Positions 1 to 6,569 of a stretch of 27,063 nucleotides of DNA are shown piece after piece. The notes beneath the pieces were generated by a model, which was given only the letters and a program-made list of their open reading frames with translations, was not told the origin of the DNA and searched no databases. The position numbers and the translations under genes are program-made. How positions within the stretch are numbered: the first letter of the stretch is position 1; each line of letters starts with the position of its first letter. The stretch is from IMG/VR virus record IMGVR_UViG_3300037139_000146, positions 1 to 27,063 of that record. One strand, given 5' to 3'. The DNA comes from a virus.

Positions 1-11
1 GGAGTCCTAGT

Positions 12-365
12 ATGGCAGAGATCAGCTCCCACACGGCCACGATCGCCGTCGGCGCGAGCAAGTCGGGCGTCTTCAACATCGGCGGGTTCCGCGCGCTCGC
101 GCTCGTCGTCCCGGTCGGGTTCACGGCGACCACGGTGACATTCCTCACGTCGCCCGATGGCACCGGCGACGACGCCGTCCCGATCTACGACGACACGGGT
201 GTTGAGGCGTCGGCCACGGTGGCGGCCGGCCAAGCGACCTCGCTCGCGACGATCGCTGCCGTGCTCGCCCCGTTCCAGAACTTACTCCTCCGGAGCGGTA
301 CCAGCGGGTCGCCGGTCAACCAGGCAACGGCCGCGACGCGCGTCACGATTCTCCTCAAGGGATAG
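12..365 (+). CDS. Small putative virion-associated beta-sandwich protein
   Basis: A 117-residue protein starting at ATG 12, with GGAG at 1-4 as ribosome binding site. There is no signal peptide or membrane segment. The sequence is rich in Val/Thr/Ala strands, with a middle motif of the type 'vTFLTSPDGTGDD..PIYDDTG' and a C-terminal 'LLLRSGTSGSPVNQ'. I associate this pattern with small phage structural proteins encoded near capsid or appendage genes (from memory, not searched). Its style resembles the 132-residue protein at 20565-20963, which also has an 'S-D-D-G-S-T-Y' strand motif. The SWIM-type gene follows after 14 bases. A role as decoration or appendage protein is inference; the exact function is unknown. 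Confidence 0.7.
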   Translation: MAEISSHTATIAVGASKSGVFNIGGFRALALVVPVGFTATTVTFLTSPDGTGDDAVPIYDDTGVEASATVAAGQATSLATIAAVLAPFQNLLLRSGTSGSPVNQATAATRVTILLKG

Positions 366-379
366 CGGGGAGCACGGGG

Positions 380-718
380 ATGCCGGGCGCGGTCCGGTCC
401 GTTGGCCCCCGGCCGTGGCGCGAGGCGCCGATCGACCGCGACCGGCTGATCCGGGCGATCGGCATGGCGGTCGAGATGCCGGAGCCCGGGATCTATCGGG
501 TCCGCTCCGAGACTGCGGCGAGCGAGACGTATTGGGTGAACATGCGGGACGAGGATGTGCCGCTCTGCGACTGCGGCGACACCACGTTCCGCGACACCCT
601 CTGCAAGCACGCGCTCGCCTGCCTGTTGTATCACGACGACCCGCGGGCGTGGCACGCGGTCATGCGCGTGATCCAGCGCGCGTTCCACTCAGGCGGCCTG
701 GGCCTCACGATTCTGTGA
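380..718 (+). CDS. SWIM-type zinc finger protein
   Basis: 112 residues from ATG 380, with GGGGAG at 367-372 upstream. The core shows a SWIM-like arrangement C-x-C-x9-C-x-H: Cys63, Cys65, Cys75 and His77, with strand residues 'YWVN' just before it. SWIM domains bind one zinc and occur in DNA-binding or protein-interaction contexts; standalone short SWIM proteins occur in phages. The segment after the motif (residues 78-112) is a predicted helix followed by a hydrophobic tail. The next gene has its own promoter, so this gene probably ends an upstream transcription unit together with the gene at 12-365. The zinc site is visible in the sequence; the cellular role is unknown. Confidence 0.72.
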   Translation: MPGAVRSVGPRPWREAPIDRDRLIRAIGMAVEMPEPGIYRVRSETAASETYWVNMRDEDVPLCDCGDTTFRDTLCKHALACLLYHDDPRAWHAVMRVIQRAFHSGGLGLTIL

Positions 719-778
719 CCCACATCACGGTACCGGCACTCCCTTTCTGCACTGTGACAAAAACGGCCTCACGGTGCC

Positions 779-808
779 TTGACAGGGACCGGGCGTGCGC
801 ACTAGTGT
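779..808 (+). promoter_or_regulatory. Sigma70-like promoter for the lipoprotein gene
   Basis: TTGACA at 779-784 is followed after 18 bp by TAGTGT at 803-808. A second TTGACAGGGA...ACTAG element occurs at 12118-12149, and the shared text supports both. It lies about 75 bases upstream of the lipoprotein start at 882. Confidence 0.5.
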
Positions 809-827
809 GGGAGATTGCGGGATGAAC

Positions 828-863
828 GCAACACCCAGGGCAACACCCACAGCAACACCCAAG
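828..863 (+). repeat. Three 12-bp tandem repeats in the lipoprotein leader
   Basis: The decamer GCAACACCCA occurs at 828-837, 840-849 and 852-861, a strict 12-bp period, between the promoter and the ribosome binding site GGAGGT at 871-876. In the 5' leader of the lipoprotein mRNA these could be a regulator or RNA-binding site. A period of 12 is also a whole number of codons, so the repeat would stay open if the ATG at 824 were used. Confidence 0.6.
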
Positions 864-881
864 CACTCTCGGAGGTCAGTC

Positions 882-2438
882 ATGCGGACCGGATGGCGGG
901 GATGGACGGCACGGGTAGCGGCGGCGGCCATTGGCGCCGCGGTCGCGTACGGGTGCACCACGCCCGGGCCCGGTGGGACCGATAGTCTCACCGCGCCGGT
1001 CGAGGCGACCCGGGCGGCTGCGGCATGGGCTGCCACGCCGCCGGCCCTCGCGCGCGCGGCTGCGGCCGTGCGATATCCGCTGGTCCGGATCCAGCCGCAT
1101 GACACCACGCTCGCGGTGGGCGGGTCGGTCACCCTCTCGGCCACCATCACCTTGGCCGACGGTAACGCGCATACCGGGCTCCATATCATCTGGACCTCGT
1201 CGAACACGGCGGTCCTCTCGATTGGCCGCGGGTCGAGTCCCGTCGTCACGGGCAAGTCGGCCGGCACCGCGACGGTGACCGCGCGCGATCTGAGTGGGAC
1301 GACCGGCACGCTCACGATCGCCGTCGGCACGACGACCCCGCCCCCACCGCCGGCACGCGTCGCATCCGTGGCCGTGGCGCCCGCCAGTGCGAGTTTGAGC
1401 GTCGGGCAGACGGATCACCTGACCGCGACCGCGAAAGATTCCGCGGGGACCGTGATCGCGGGCGCCGCGATCACGTGGGGCTCGTCCGCACCGGCCGACG
1501 CCAGCGTCTCCTCCACCGGACTCGTCACCGCAGTCGCCGTCGGGTCGGCCGCCATCACCGCGACGAGTAACGGCCACAGCGGGTCGAGCGCGATCACGGT
1601 GACGAAAGCAGTCACGCCGCCGCCCCCGCCGCCCGGCACCTGGAACCTCCCGGCCGGATGGACGGTGGTGTGCCAGACCGGCGCGGTGACCTCGGCCTCG
1701 GCCGGGTTCTCGATGCCGTCGGGCGGCGCCATCAACTTCGGCGGCCCGGTCCCGTGCGCGTGGACCCGGAACGGCGGGAACGGGACGATCGGCTTGGCGT
1801 CGGCGGCGAGTAATCCCGACGGATCGGCCAATACCGACGTCCAGTCGTCGGGCTACCGCGTGATGTTCCCGGCGGGCCAAGTGAACGACCCGGGGTGGGA
1901 TATGTACTTCTACCACGCGGTCGGGACCGGCAGTTACTACATCGGATGGAAGCAGCGGTGGCAGCCGCGTGGGAGTTACGCGTCGCTCTTGTCGGCGCTC
2001 AACTCTGGCGACAGCAAGGCATGGGCGCCCAAGGGACCATCGGGCGGGGACCTCACGATCATGTCGTTCATGGGGTTCAACTCGGTCCCCGTGATCGGGC
2101 TCGATTTCCAGGGCGTCGATGACCACGCGATCCCCGATGTCAATCAGACGGGCGCGTCCGGCACGATGCCGGTCACCGGGGCGATGACGTTGCCCGGTGT
2201 CGCGGCCGGGAACGGCGCGTGGGACCAGGAGGAAGTCATCATCCGGTCCACCGGGGCGCAGTCCTCGAGTACCGTCTCACTCTACGTGAACGGCGCACTC
2301 GTGGGCACCGCGACGGGCGTTACCAACGCGAGTGCGTGGAACGCGACGGAGCAATACCTCTCGCGCTCGATCTATGGCGGGACGGAAAACAGCACCACGT
2401 ATACCGATATCGACCAGGTGACGGTCGCCGTCCACTAA
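882..2438 (+). CDS. Putative lipoprotein with two BIG2-type Ig-like domains and a lectin-like C-terminal domain
   Basis: 518 residues. ATG 882 is chosen over upstream in-frame starts because GGAGGT (871-876) sits five bases before it and a lipoprotein signal then begins at residue 1. The signal has basic residues, a hydrophobic stretch at 12-22 and a lipobox-like A-Y-G-C at Cys25. Two BIG2-like domains follow (about 66-148 and 157-240), each ending in a proline-rich linker; the second has the classic 'SVGQT..LTATAKDSAG..ITW..S' and 'STGLVTAVAVGSAAITATS' strands. Residues 250-518 form a separate domain whose strands and final 'VSLYVNGALVGTA' suggest a concanavalin/LamG-like fold. It is probably expressed on the host envelope from its own promoter and terminator, as lysogenic-conversion or exclusion genes are. 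The alternative is a virion adhesin. Architecture is clear; the function is inferred. Confidence 0.75.
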   Translation: MRTGWRGWTARVAAAAIGAAVAYGCTTPGPGGTDSLTAPVEATRAAAAWAATPPALARAAAAVRYPLVRIQPHDTTLAVGGSVTLSATITLADGNAHTGLHIIWTSSNTAVLSIGRGSSPVVTGKSAGTATVTARDLSGTTGTLTIAVGTTTPPPPPARVASVAVAPASASLSVGQTDHLTATAKDSAGTVIAGAAITWGSSAPADASVSSTGLVTAVAVGSAAITATSNGHSGSSAITVTKAVTPPPPPPGTWNLPAGWTVVCQTGAVTSASAGFSMPSGGAINFGGPVPCAWTRNGGNGTIGLASAASNPDGSANTDVQSSGYRVMFPAGQVNDPGWDMYFYHAVGTGSYYIGWKQRWQPRGSYASLLSALNSGDSKAWAPKGPSGGDLTIMSFMGFNSVPVIGLDFQGVDDHAIPDVNQTGASGTMPVTGAMTLPGVAAGNGAWDQEEVIIRSTGAQSSSTVSLYVNGALVGTATGVTNASAWNATEQYLSRSIYGGTENSTTYTDIDQVTVAVH

Positions 2439-2451
2439 CCGGCGCCCGTCC

Positions 2452-2488
2452 GGGGCCAGTCACCGCGTGGTGGCTGGCCCCGTTGGTT
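2452..2488 (+). terminator. Terminator-type hairpin after the lipoprotein gene
   Basis: Arms at 2452-2464 and 2469-2481 form a 13-bp stem with one G-U pair and loop GCGT, followed by GTTGGTT. It begins 14 bases after the lipoprotein stop codon. The stem is strong but the trailing T-run is short, so termination may be partial. Confidence 0.6.
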
Positions 2489-2522
2489 GGCACGCAGGCG
2501 ACGCAGGAAAGCGAGGCAGTCC

Positions 2523-3119
2523 ATGAGACGCGACATGAGTACGATCCAGTTGACGTTGATCGAAGCCGAGGGGGACGCCGTTGGGCCGGCGCTCACGCTG
2601 GCCCGCGCGATGGCCGAGCGGTCGGGCACCGCGATGGTGACGGTCACCACGCACCGGCGCCGGCCACCGAGTCGGAGCGGGTCCCCGCGCCCCGCGATGC
2701 GGCCCATGGCGCCGATGGAACCCATGGCGCCGATGTCGCCCATGCGACCGCTCGCGCCGCTGCCGCCGCTCACGATGGCGCCGGGCGCATCGTTGCCCGG
2801 GCCCGCGGCGCCGTCGGTCCCGACCGAAACCAGCGAAGCCGCGGCCGGGTCGATCGAGGCGGTGGCCGGCGGCTATCGCGCCCGCGTCCTGCTCTGGCTC
2901 TACGACCGCGAGCCGGCCGGCGGGACGTCGGACGAAGGGGAGCGGGCGCTCGGCTTCTCGCACCAGACCTGCAGCTCCCGGCTTTGGCAGTTAGAGAAAT
3001 CCGGATACGTCGAGCGCACCAAGGCGCGGCGCACCACACGGAGCGGCCGCACGGCCGGCGTGTATCGGCTCACCGCATCCGGGTTCCTCGCGGCCAAGCG
3101 GATGGCGGCGCCGGTATGA
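2523..3119 (+). CDS. Winged-helix DNA-binding protein with a Met-Pro rich linker
   Basis: 198 residues from ATG 2523, with GAGG at 2513-2516 six bases upstream; an internal ATG at 2535 is a weaker alternative. Residues 1-50 are a short mixed segment. Residues 57-83 are a low-complexity run of M-x-P/M-A-P units. Residues about 114-190 look like a winged helix: a first helix 'RARVLLWLYD', a recognition helix in 'SHQTCSSRLWQLEKSGYVERT', and a wing ending 'GVYRLTASG'. This C-terminus matches phage winged-helix proteins whose replication or regulatory role is usually unproven. The stop TGA overlaps the next ATG as ATGA, pointing to coupled translation. DNA binding is likely; the target is unknown. 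Confidence 0.72.
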   Translation: MRRDMSTIQLTLIEAEGDAVGPALTLARAMAERSGTAMVTVTTHRRRPPSRSGSPRPAMRPMAPMEPMAPMSPMRPLAPLPPLTMAPGASLPGPAAPSVPTETSEAAAGSIEAVAGGYRARVLLWLYDREPAGGTSDEGERALGFSHQTCSSRLWQLEKSGYVERTKARRTTRSGRTAGVYRLTASGFLAAKRMAAPV

Positions 3120-3643
3120 GAGAGAGACCTGACAGCATGGCCAAGCTCACGTCCCGTGCGCGCCGCGAGCACCGACTCCAACGACTCCGGCTCACGGCGC
3201 ACGCCGCGGTCTTCGCTCGAGATGCGGCGGAGCGCGCGCGAGGCGAGGCGTTCTACGCGTCGCTGGACCCGGGCATCCGAAACGAAGTCCGCACGCTGAT
3301 CGAAGCGGGTGTCGAAACCTTTGAGTCGTGCGAAGGCACAGACGGCCATTGCTATCCAGAACCGACGGTCGCCTTCGAGGGCGAACACGCCGCGGCCCTC
3401 TACGCGCTCCATATCGCCGTGCAGCGAGGGTTACCCGTGGACAAACTCCGGCGCGTCTGGCACATCGGCAAAGACGGGATGCCGGACCGCCCTCGATGGG
3501 AGATGACGTTCCATCACCCGGGGGGCGGCGGGCTCCAATACACCGAAGGCCGCGACGGGTTCGCGTATTGGACGCGAGTCCAGGGCGTGAAGGGCCAGCG
3601 ACTTGACCGTCAGCGGAAGCCTCGGGCAAAGCGCGACCCATGA
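3116..3643 (+). CDS. Conserved phage hypothetical protein (WEMTF-type)
   Basis: 175 residues if translation starts at the ATGA overlap (3116). ATG 3137 is an alternative, giving 168 residues, but no good Shine-Dalgarno sequence favours it, whereas other genes in this operon use ATGA overlaps. The N-terminus is a basic helix. The conserved core reads 'LIEAGVETFESCEG..GHCYPEPTVAFEGE', then 'GLPVDKLRRVW' and 'WEMTFHHP', a pattern I recognise from many uncharacterised tailed-phage proteins (recall, not searched). No catalytic signature is assignable. The operon position between a winged-helix protein and a PolX-like protein suggests DNA metabolism or its regulation, but this is inference. Confidence 0.7.
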   Translation: MRERPDSMAKLTSRARREHRLQRLRLTAHAAVFARDAAERARGEAFYASLDPGIRNEVRTLIEAGVETFESCEGTDGHCYPEPTVAFEGEHAAALYALHIAVQRGLPVDKLRRVWHIGKDGMPDRPRWEMTFHHPGGGGLQYTEGRDGFAYWTRVQGVKGQRLDRQRKPRAKRDP

Positions 3644-4224
3644 CATCACTCGCGGGGCCGGTCTCGCTGTCCTACGCGGAGGCCGCGCCGGTTGGGGTGG
3701 CCGTTCACGACGCGCTCGCACCCGTCACGGACCGCTGTCAGGTGGTCGGCGGCCTCCGGCGTCGGACGACGTTGGTGAGTGCGGTCGAGGTGCTCGTCAC
3801 CTACCGGATGACCGAGCCGGACCTGCTCGGGGGCCGGACCGCGCGGATGGATGTGGTGCTTGCGGCGCTCGCGCGGCTCGGCCCGATCGCCGCCGTCTCC
3901 GAGAGCCGTATCGTCGTGCGGCACGCGAGTGGGCTCTCGATCCATTGCTTCCCCTACCACGCGGACGCCGTGACGTGGGCGTGGCTCGTGCTGCAGGCGA
4001 CCGGGCCGGCGTCGTACGCGGAGGTGGTCCGTCGTGGCGTGGAGGCGCGGGGGTTCCGGGCGACCGACCGCGCGGTCCTGAGCACTGTGACAGATGTCCC
4101 GTTCGACGTGGACGACGAGATGGTGCTGTGCCAGCGGGCCGGCGTGCCGTACGTCGAGCCCCGGGAGCGGGCGGCGTGGGCGCTCAAACCGGGACCAGTC
4201 CCCACATCCGACGGTCGCGACTAG
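3640..4224 (+). CDS. PolX-like nucleotidyltransferase with apparently mutated catalytic site
   Basis: 194 residues, starting in an ATGA overlap with the previous gene. The layout follows short phage PolX/pol-beta-like nucleotidyltransferases: an N-terminal helix, a G-G-x-R-R-R segment at 37-42 (family 'GS.RR'), a strand at 46-53, a central strand near 99-104, 'ATGPASYAEVVRR' at 120-132 (family 'TGS..hn..lr'), and 'AGVPYVEPRER' near the C-terminus (family 'LGlpyi.PElRE'). In active members the first strand carries D-x-D/E and the central strand a third Asp. Here those positions read A48-V-E50 and His102. On this alignment two of three metal ligands are gone, so catalysis is doubtful and a binding role is more likely. 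The family assignment is by eye. Confidence 0.6.
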   Translation: MTSLAGPVSLSYAEAAPVGVAVHDALAPVTDRCQVVGGLRRRTTLVSAVEVLVTYRMTEPDLLGGRTARMDVVLAALARLGPIAAVSESRIVVRHASGLSIHCFPYHADAVTWAWLVLQATGPASYAEVVRRGVEARGFRATDRAVLSTVTDVPFDVDDEMVLCQRAGVPYVEPRERAAWALKPGPVPTSDGRD

Positions 4225-4244
4225 CGGTCCGGTGGGGCTATATT
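4220..4244 (+). promoter_or_regulatory. TAGCGG-type phage promoter, copy 1
   Basis: TAGCGG at 4222-4227 is followed after 11 bp by TATATT at 4239-4244, overlapping the end of the PolX-like gene. The same element with identical spacing occurs at 16796-16820 and 22992-23016, each ahead of a structural operon. It would drive the appendage genes from 4287 on. Confidence 0.65.
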
Positions 4245-4246
4245 GT

Positions 4247-4260
4247 GGCCCTACAGGGCC
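4247..4260 (+). promoter_or_regulatory. 5' leader hairpin GGCCC-TACA-GGGCC
   Basis: A 5-bp GC stem with a TACA loop beginning 3 bases after the -10 hexamer, so at or near the predicted 5' end of the transcript. It is nearly identical to the hairpin at 23096-23115 and related to that at 16828-16843. It is a likely mRNA-stabilising or protein-binding site. Confidence 0.5.
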
Positions 4261-4286
4261 GATTCTTTAGGGAGCGGGGAGGGGGC

Positions 4287-4643
4287 GTGGACGGGAAACA
4301 CCCGATCGTGGTCGATTGCACGGACCTCCGGCACGCGCCGGAGTACGCGGATATTGATGCGGCGTACGGCGAGGCGAAGCACATGGCCGCCCGCCTCCAC
4401 CGGCCGATCGCGGTCTTCGTGCCCATCGGGATCGTGCAGCCGCCACAGGTCGAGCTCACCGAGTACCAGCTCGCGGTCGCGTGCTCCGCCACGGCGTCGG
4501 ACGAGGGAGAAGATGACACCGCCGGGCCGGTGGCGGCCGAGCATATCCATCACGTCCCGCGCGCGGACCACTCGATCGCGCGACAGACCCTTGAGCTGCT
4601 CGCGGCGGACCGGGCGCACCTGCGCGCTGCTTTGTCGGCATGA
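4287..4643 (+). CDS. Hypothetical protein, first gene of the appendage operon
   Basis: 118 residues. GTG 4287 is preferred because GGGGAGGGGG (4276-4285) lies just upstream and the predicted transcript starts only near 4250, which excludes longer forms. The N-terminal half looks like a compact alpha/beta unit ('HPIVVDCTDLRHAPEYADID', then 'AARLHRPIAVFVPIGI'). The C-terminal half holds an acidic stretch, a His-rich segment and a final helix ('LELLAADRAHLRAAL'). There is no signal peptide or membrane segment. Its stop overlaps the next start as ATGA. I do not recognise the family. Being first after a promoter shared with structural operons suggests a late gene. Confidence 0.65.
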   Translation: MDGKHPIVVDCTDLRHAPEYADIDAAYGEAKHMAARLHRPIAVFVPIGIVQPPQVELTEYQLAVACSATASDEGEDDTAGPVAAEHIHHVPRADHSIARQTLELLAADRAHLRAALSA

Positions 4644-5041
4644 TGGACACCTTGGGATCCGACGCCGCCGACGCGGTCGCAACCGACCCGGCTGCCGTCT
4701 TCCCGGAAGACATCGCGCCCGCGCTCGCGGCGCTGGCCGACCAGCCGCCACAACCGATCATCCGCCTTACCTGGCGCCAACGGATGACCGGGATCCTGGT
4801 CGACCGGTTCGGCGGGAAGCCGCCGACCGACAGGACCCGCACGTCGGCCGACGCGATGAAGTGGCAGGAGATCCAACGCATCATGGCCATGTCCCGGAGG
4901 GAGATCCTCCGGATCGCGGGCATCGGCTACCAGCCGAAGGTGCCGGCGACCACGGCCGACTTTGCCGCGCTCGGGCGCGCGGAGATGAAGCGACGCCGCA
5001 AGGCGCGCGCGGCGACCGGCCACAATCCCGTCCTCCTCTAA
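4640..5041 (+). CDS. Hypothetical protein, possible structural or assembly factor
   Basis: 133 residues from an ATGATGG start that overlaps the previous stop codon. The N-terminal 40 residues are acidic and Ala-rich. Residues 41-100 are amphipathic ('IIRLTWRQRMTGILVDRFGG', 'MKWQEIQRIMAMSRREILRIAG'). The C-terminus is strongly basic ('RAEMKRRRKARAATGHNP'). No membrane segment or enzyme motif is visible. It sits directly before the first recognisable fibre-type gene, so a role in tail appendage assembly is possible but only inferred from position. Confidence 0.62.
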   Translation: MMDTLGSDAADAVATDPAAVFPEDIAPALAALADQPPQPIIRLTWRQRMTGILVDRFGGKPPTDRTRTSADAMKWQEIQRIMAMSRREILRIAGIGYQPKVPATTADFAALGRAEMKRRRKARAATGHNPVLL

Positions 5042-5052
5042 CCGGACCGGCC

Positions 5053-5559
5053 ATGCCATTGCCACTCAGAGACGCGTTGCTCCTCGGGACCTCGGATCCA
5101 GGGGCCGCGACTGGATTCAATCCGCAACTCGCCAACACCGTCCTCGCCGGGCCAGCCTCCGGCCCGGCCGGCCCCGTGACCGCGCGCGCGCTCGTCGCCG
5201 CCGACATCCCGGCCATCCCCGCGTCCCTCGTCGGCCCTGGCCCGGCGCACAAGGTCCTGACCGACGGCGTGACCGTCGCCTGGGCGGTGGCCCCCGGCAA
5301 GCCCAATTATGCGAGCCTCACGCTCGGTGGTAACCGCACGCTCGCGATCACGGGCGCGGCCGATGGTACGACCGGCGTCCTCATGGTGACGCAGGACGCG
5401 ACGGGCTCACGCACGCTCGCGCTCCCGGCCGGAAGCGCGGTGGCGGGTGGCGGAACGGGCGCCGTGACACTGAGCGTGACGGGCGGTGCGGTTGATCGGT
5501 TGACGTGGTACTTCGACGGCACGGCGTACTGGTGGAGCGCCGACCTCAACTTCACCTGA
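5053..5559 (+). CDS. Tail fibre/appendage protein with repeated beta-strand domain
   Basis: 168 residues from ATG 5053. The first third contains 'ARALVAADIPAIPASLVG', a segment type common in phage fibre and appendage proteins. The last half is a beta-rich fibre domain: 'NRTLAIT', 'DGTTGVLMVTQDATGSRTLALP', 'DRLTWYFDGTAYWW'. The 'tQDaTGSRTL' motif is a familiar signature of tail fibre modules (recall). There is no transmembrane helix. It starts the fibre cluster that runs to 9505. Assignment to the virion appendage is fairly secure, but which fibre it belongs to is not. Confidence 0.75.
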   Translation: MPLPLRDALLLGTSDPGAATGFNPQLANTVLAGPASGPAGPVTARALVAADIPAIPASLVGPGPAHKVLTDGVTVAWAVAPGKPNYASLTLGGNRTLAITGAADGTTGVLMVTQDATGSRTLALPAGSAVAGGGTGAVTLSVTGGAVDRLTWYFDGTAYWWSADLNFT

Positions 5560-5564
5560 TCCAA

Positions 5565-5765
5565 ATGGATGCGGAGCCGCAAGCCGACGGCGACGGGAGC
5601 GAGTGGCCGACCCACACGCCCTACCGCGCCCGCGAGCCGTGGGAGCAGGGCGACCCGCCGTGGCCGGAGGAAGACGCGGGACCGGAGTACCGCGCCTATC
5701 GCGCGGTCGCAGGCGATGAGGCCGCGATCGAGCAGGTGATCGCGGAGACGCAACGGGTGACGTAG
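5565..5765 (+). CDS. Small acidic hypothetical protein
   Basis: 66 residues from ATG 5565, six bases after the previous stop, without an obvious Shine-Dalgarno sequence, so it is probably translated by coupling. It is rich in Glu, Asp and Pro in the first 45 residues ('DPPWPEEDAGPEYRAY') and ends in a short helix ('EAAIEQVIAETQRVT'). No domain is recognisable. Short acidic proteins of this kind occur between fibre genes as assembly helpers, but that is only a guess. Confidence 0.5.
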   Translation: MDAEPQADGDGSEWPTHTPYRAREPWEQGDPPWPEEDAGPEYRAYRAVAGDEAAIEQVIAETQRVT

Positions 5766-5806
5766 CAAAGATCGCCCGCACCCCTCGGGGGTGATGGGAT
5801 GGGAGG

Positions 5807-5842
5807 ACCGAGGCCGCGCCCGGCGACGGGCCCGGCCTCGGT
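5807..5842 (+). other. 36-nt hairpin with GCGA tetraloop in an intergenic gap
   Basis: Outer arms 5807-5816 and 5833-5842 are perfectly complementary (10 bp). After one C-C mismatch, inner arms GCCCG (5818-5822) and CGGGC (5827-5831) close a GCGA loop, which fits the GNRA class. There is no T-run, so it is not a typical terminator; an mRNA processing, stability or protein-binding element is more likely. It lies between the genes ending at 5765 and starting at 5903. Confidence 0.6.
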
Positions 5843-5902
5843 GCACCACCACGCAGCGCAACAGATGGACGGATAGTCGGGCGACGGACGCGCGGCGGGT
5901 GC

Positions 5903-6262
5903 ATGGCGGCTGGGCTCTGGAACTTCACGATCGAGCAGGGTGAGTACTGGACCAAGACGCTCACGTGGAAAGACGCGAGCCTCGATCCCATCCCGCTCAC
6001 CGGATGGCACGCCATCCTCACGATCGCGCGTGAGGCGGAGAGCACACCGCAGCTCGTCATCAGCGACACCACGACGGGGATCGTCCTGGGAGGCGACGCC
6101 GGCACGATCGCGATGACGATCGACCTGACCGGCGAAGACGAATCGCTCCCGCTGCTCACGACCGGCAATCCGCGCTATTGGCTCAACCTCATTGCGCCCG
6201 GCGGCCAGATGCGGCCGTTCTTCCGCGGCCGGTTCTTGGTTCGGCCAGACCCGAGCGCGTAG
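5903..6262 (+). CDS. Putative tail appendage/baseplate-type protein
   Basis: 119 residues from ATG 5903; the upstream region has only a weak Shine-Dalgarno match. The pattern is 'FTIEQGEYWTKTLTWKDA...PIPLTGWHAILTIARE', followed by short strands ('TTTGIVLGG', 'TIAMTIDLTG') and a final 'YWLNLIAPGGQMRPFFRGRFLVRPD'. Many phages encode such a protein just before their fibre genes, typically 'QGdtf..tltw.d..g.p.dLtG'. It probably folds as a beta-sandwich that anchors fibres or chaperones. No catalytic residues are evident. The fibre genes at 6264 and 6569 follow immediately. Confidence 0.7.
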   Translation: MAAGLWNFTIEQGEYWTKTLTWKDASLDPIPLTGWHAILTIAREAESTPQLVISDTTTGIVLGGDAGTIAMTIDLTGEDESLPLLTTGNPRYWLNLIAPGGQMRPFFRGRFLVRPDPSA

Positions 6263-6263
6263 G

Positions 6264-6569
6264 ATGGCCGACGACTCGCTCACCGTCGTGGTGACGGAAA
6301 ATCCGACCTATGTCGCCATCGCAGAAGACAACACGACCGTGACGATCGCGGACGACGCGCTCACGGTCGTCGACGTCGCAGAGCAGGGGCCGCCCGGACC
6401 GCCCGGCGAACAGGGGCCGCCCGGCTCAACGGAAGGCGGCAATGCGATTGAACTCGACGGCATTCCAGTCACGCTCACAAGTCCGCAGCCCAACGATGTG
6501 CTGATCTATTCCGGCGGTGCCTTTGTGAATGCACCCGCGGACAACCTGACTGACGGGGGCAATTTCTAA
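6264..6569 (+). CDS. Short fibre protein with collagen-like triplets
   Basis: 101 residues from ATG 6264, one base after the previous stop. Residues 1-40 are alternating Thr/Val strands. Residues about 41-53 are four to five Gly-x-y triplets ('QGPPGPPGEQGPPG'), the collagen-like motif used for trimeric stalks in tail fibres. The C-terminal part ('NDVLIYSGGAFVNAPADN') is a common fibre attachment segment. The stop TAA overlaps the next ATG (TAATG), so it is coupled to the long fibre gene. A trimeric stalk or linker subunit is the likely role. Confidence 0.75.
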   Translation: MADDSLTVVVTENPTYVAIAEDNTTVTIADDALTVVDVAEQGPPGPPGEQGPPGSTEGGNAIELDGIPVTLTSPQPNDVLIYSGGAFVNAPADNLTDGGNF

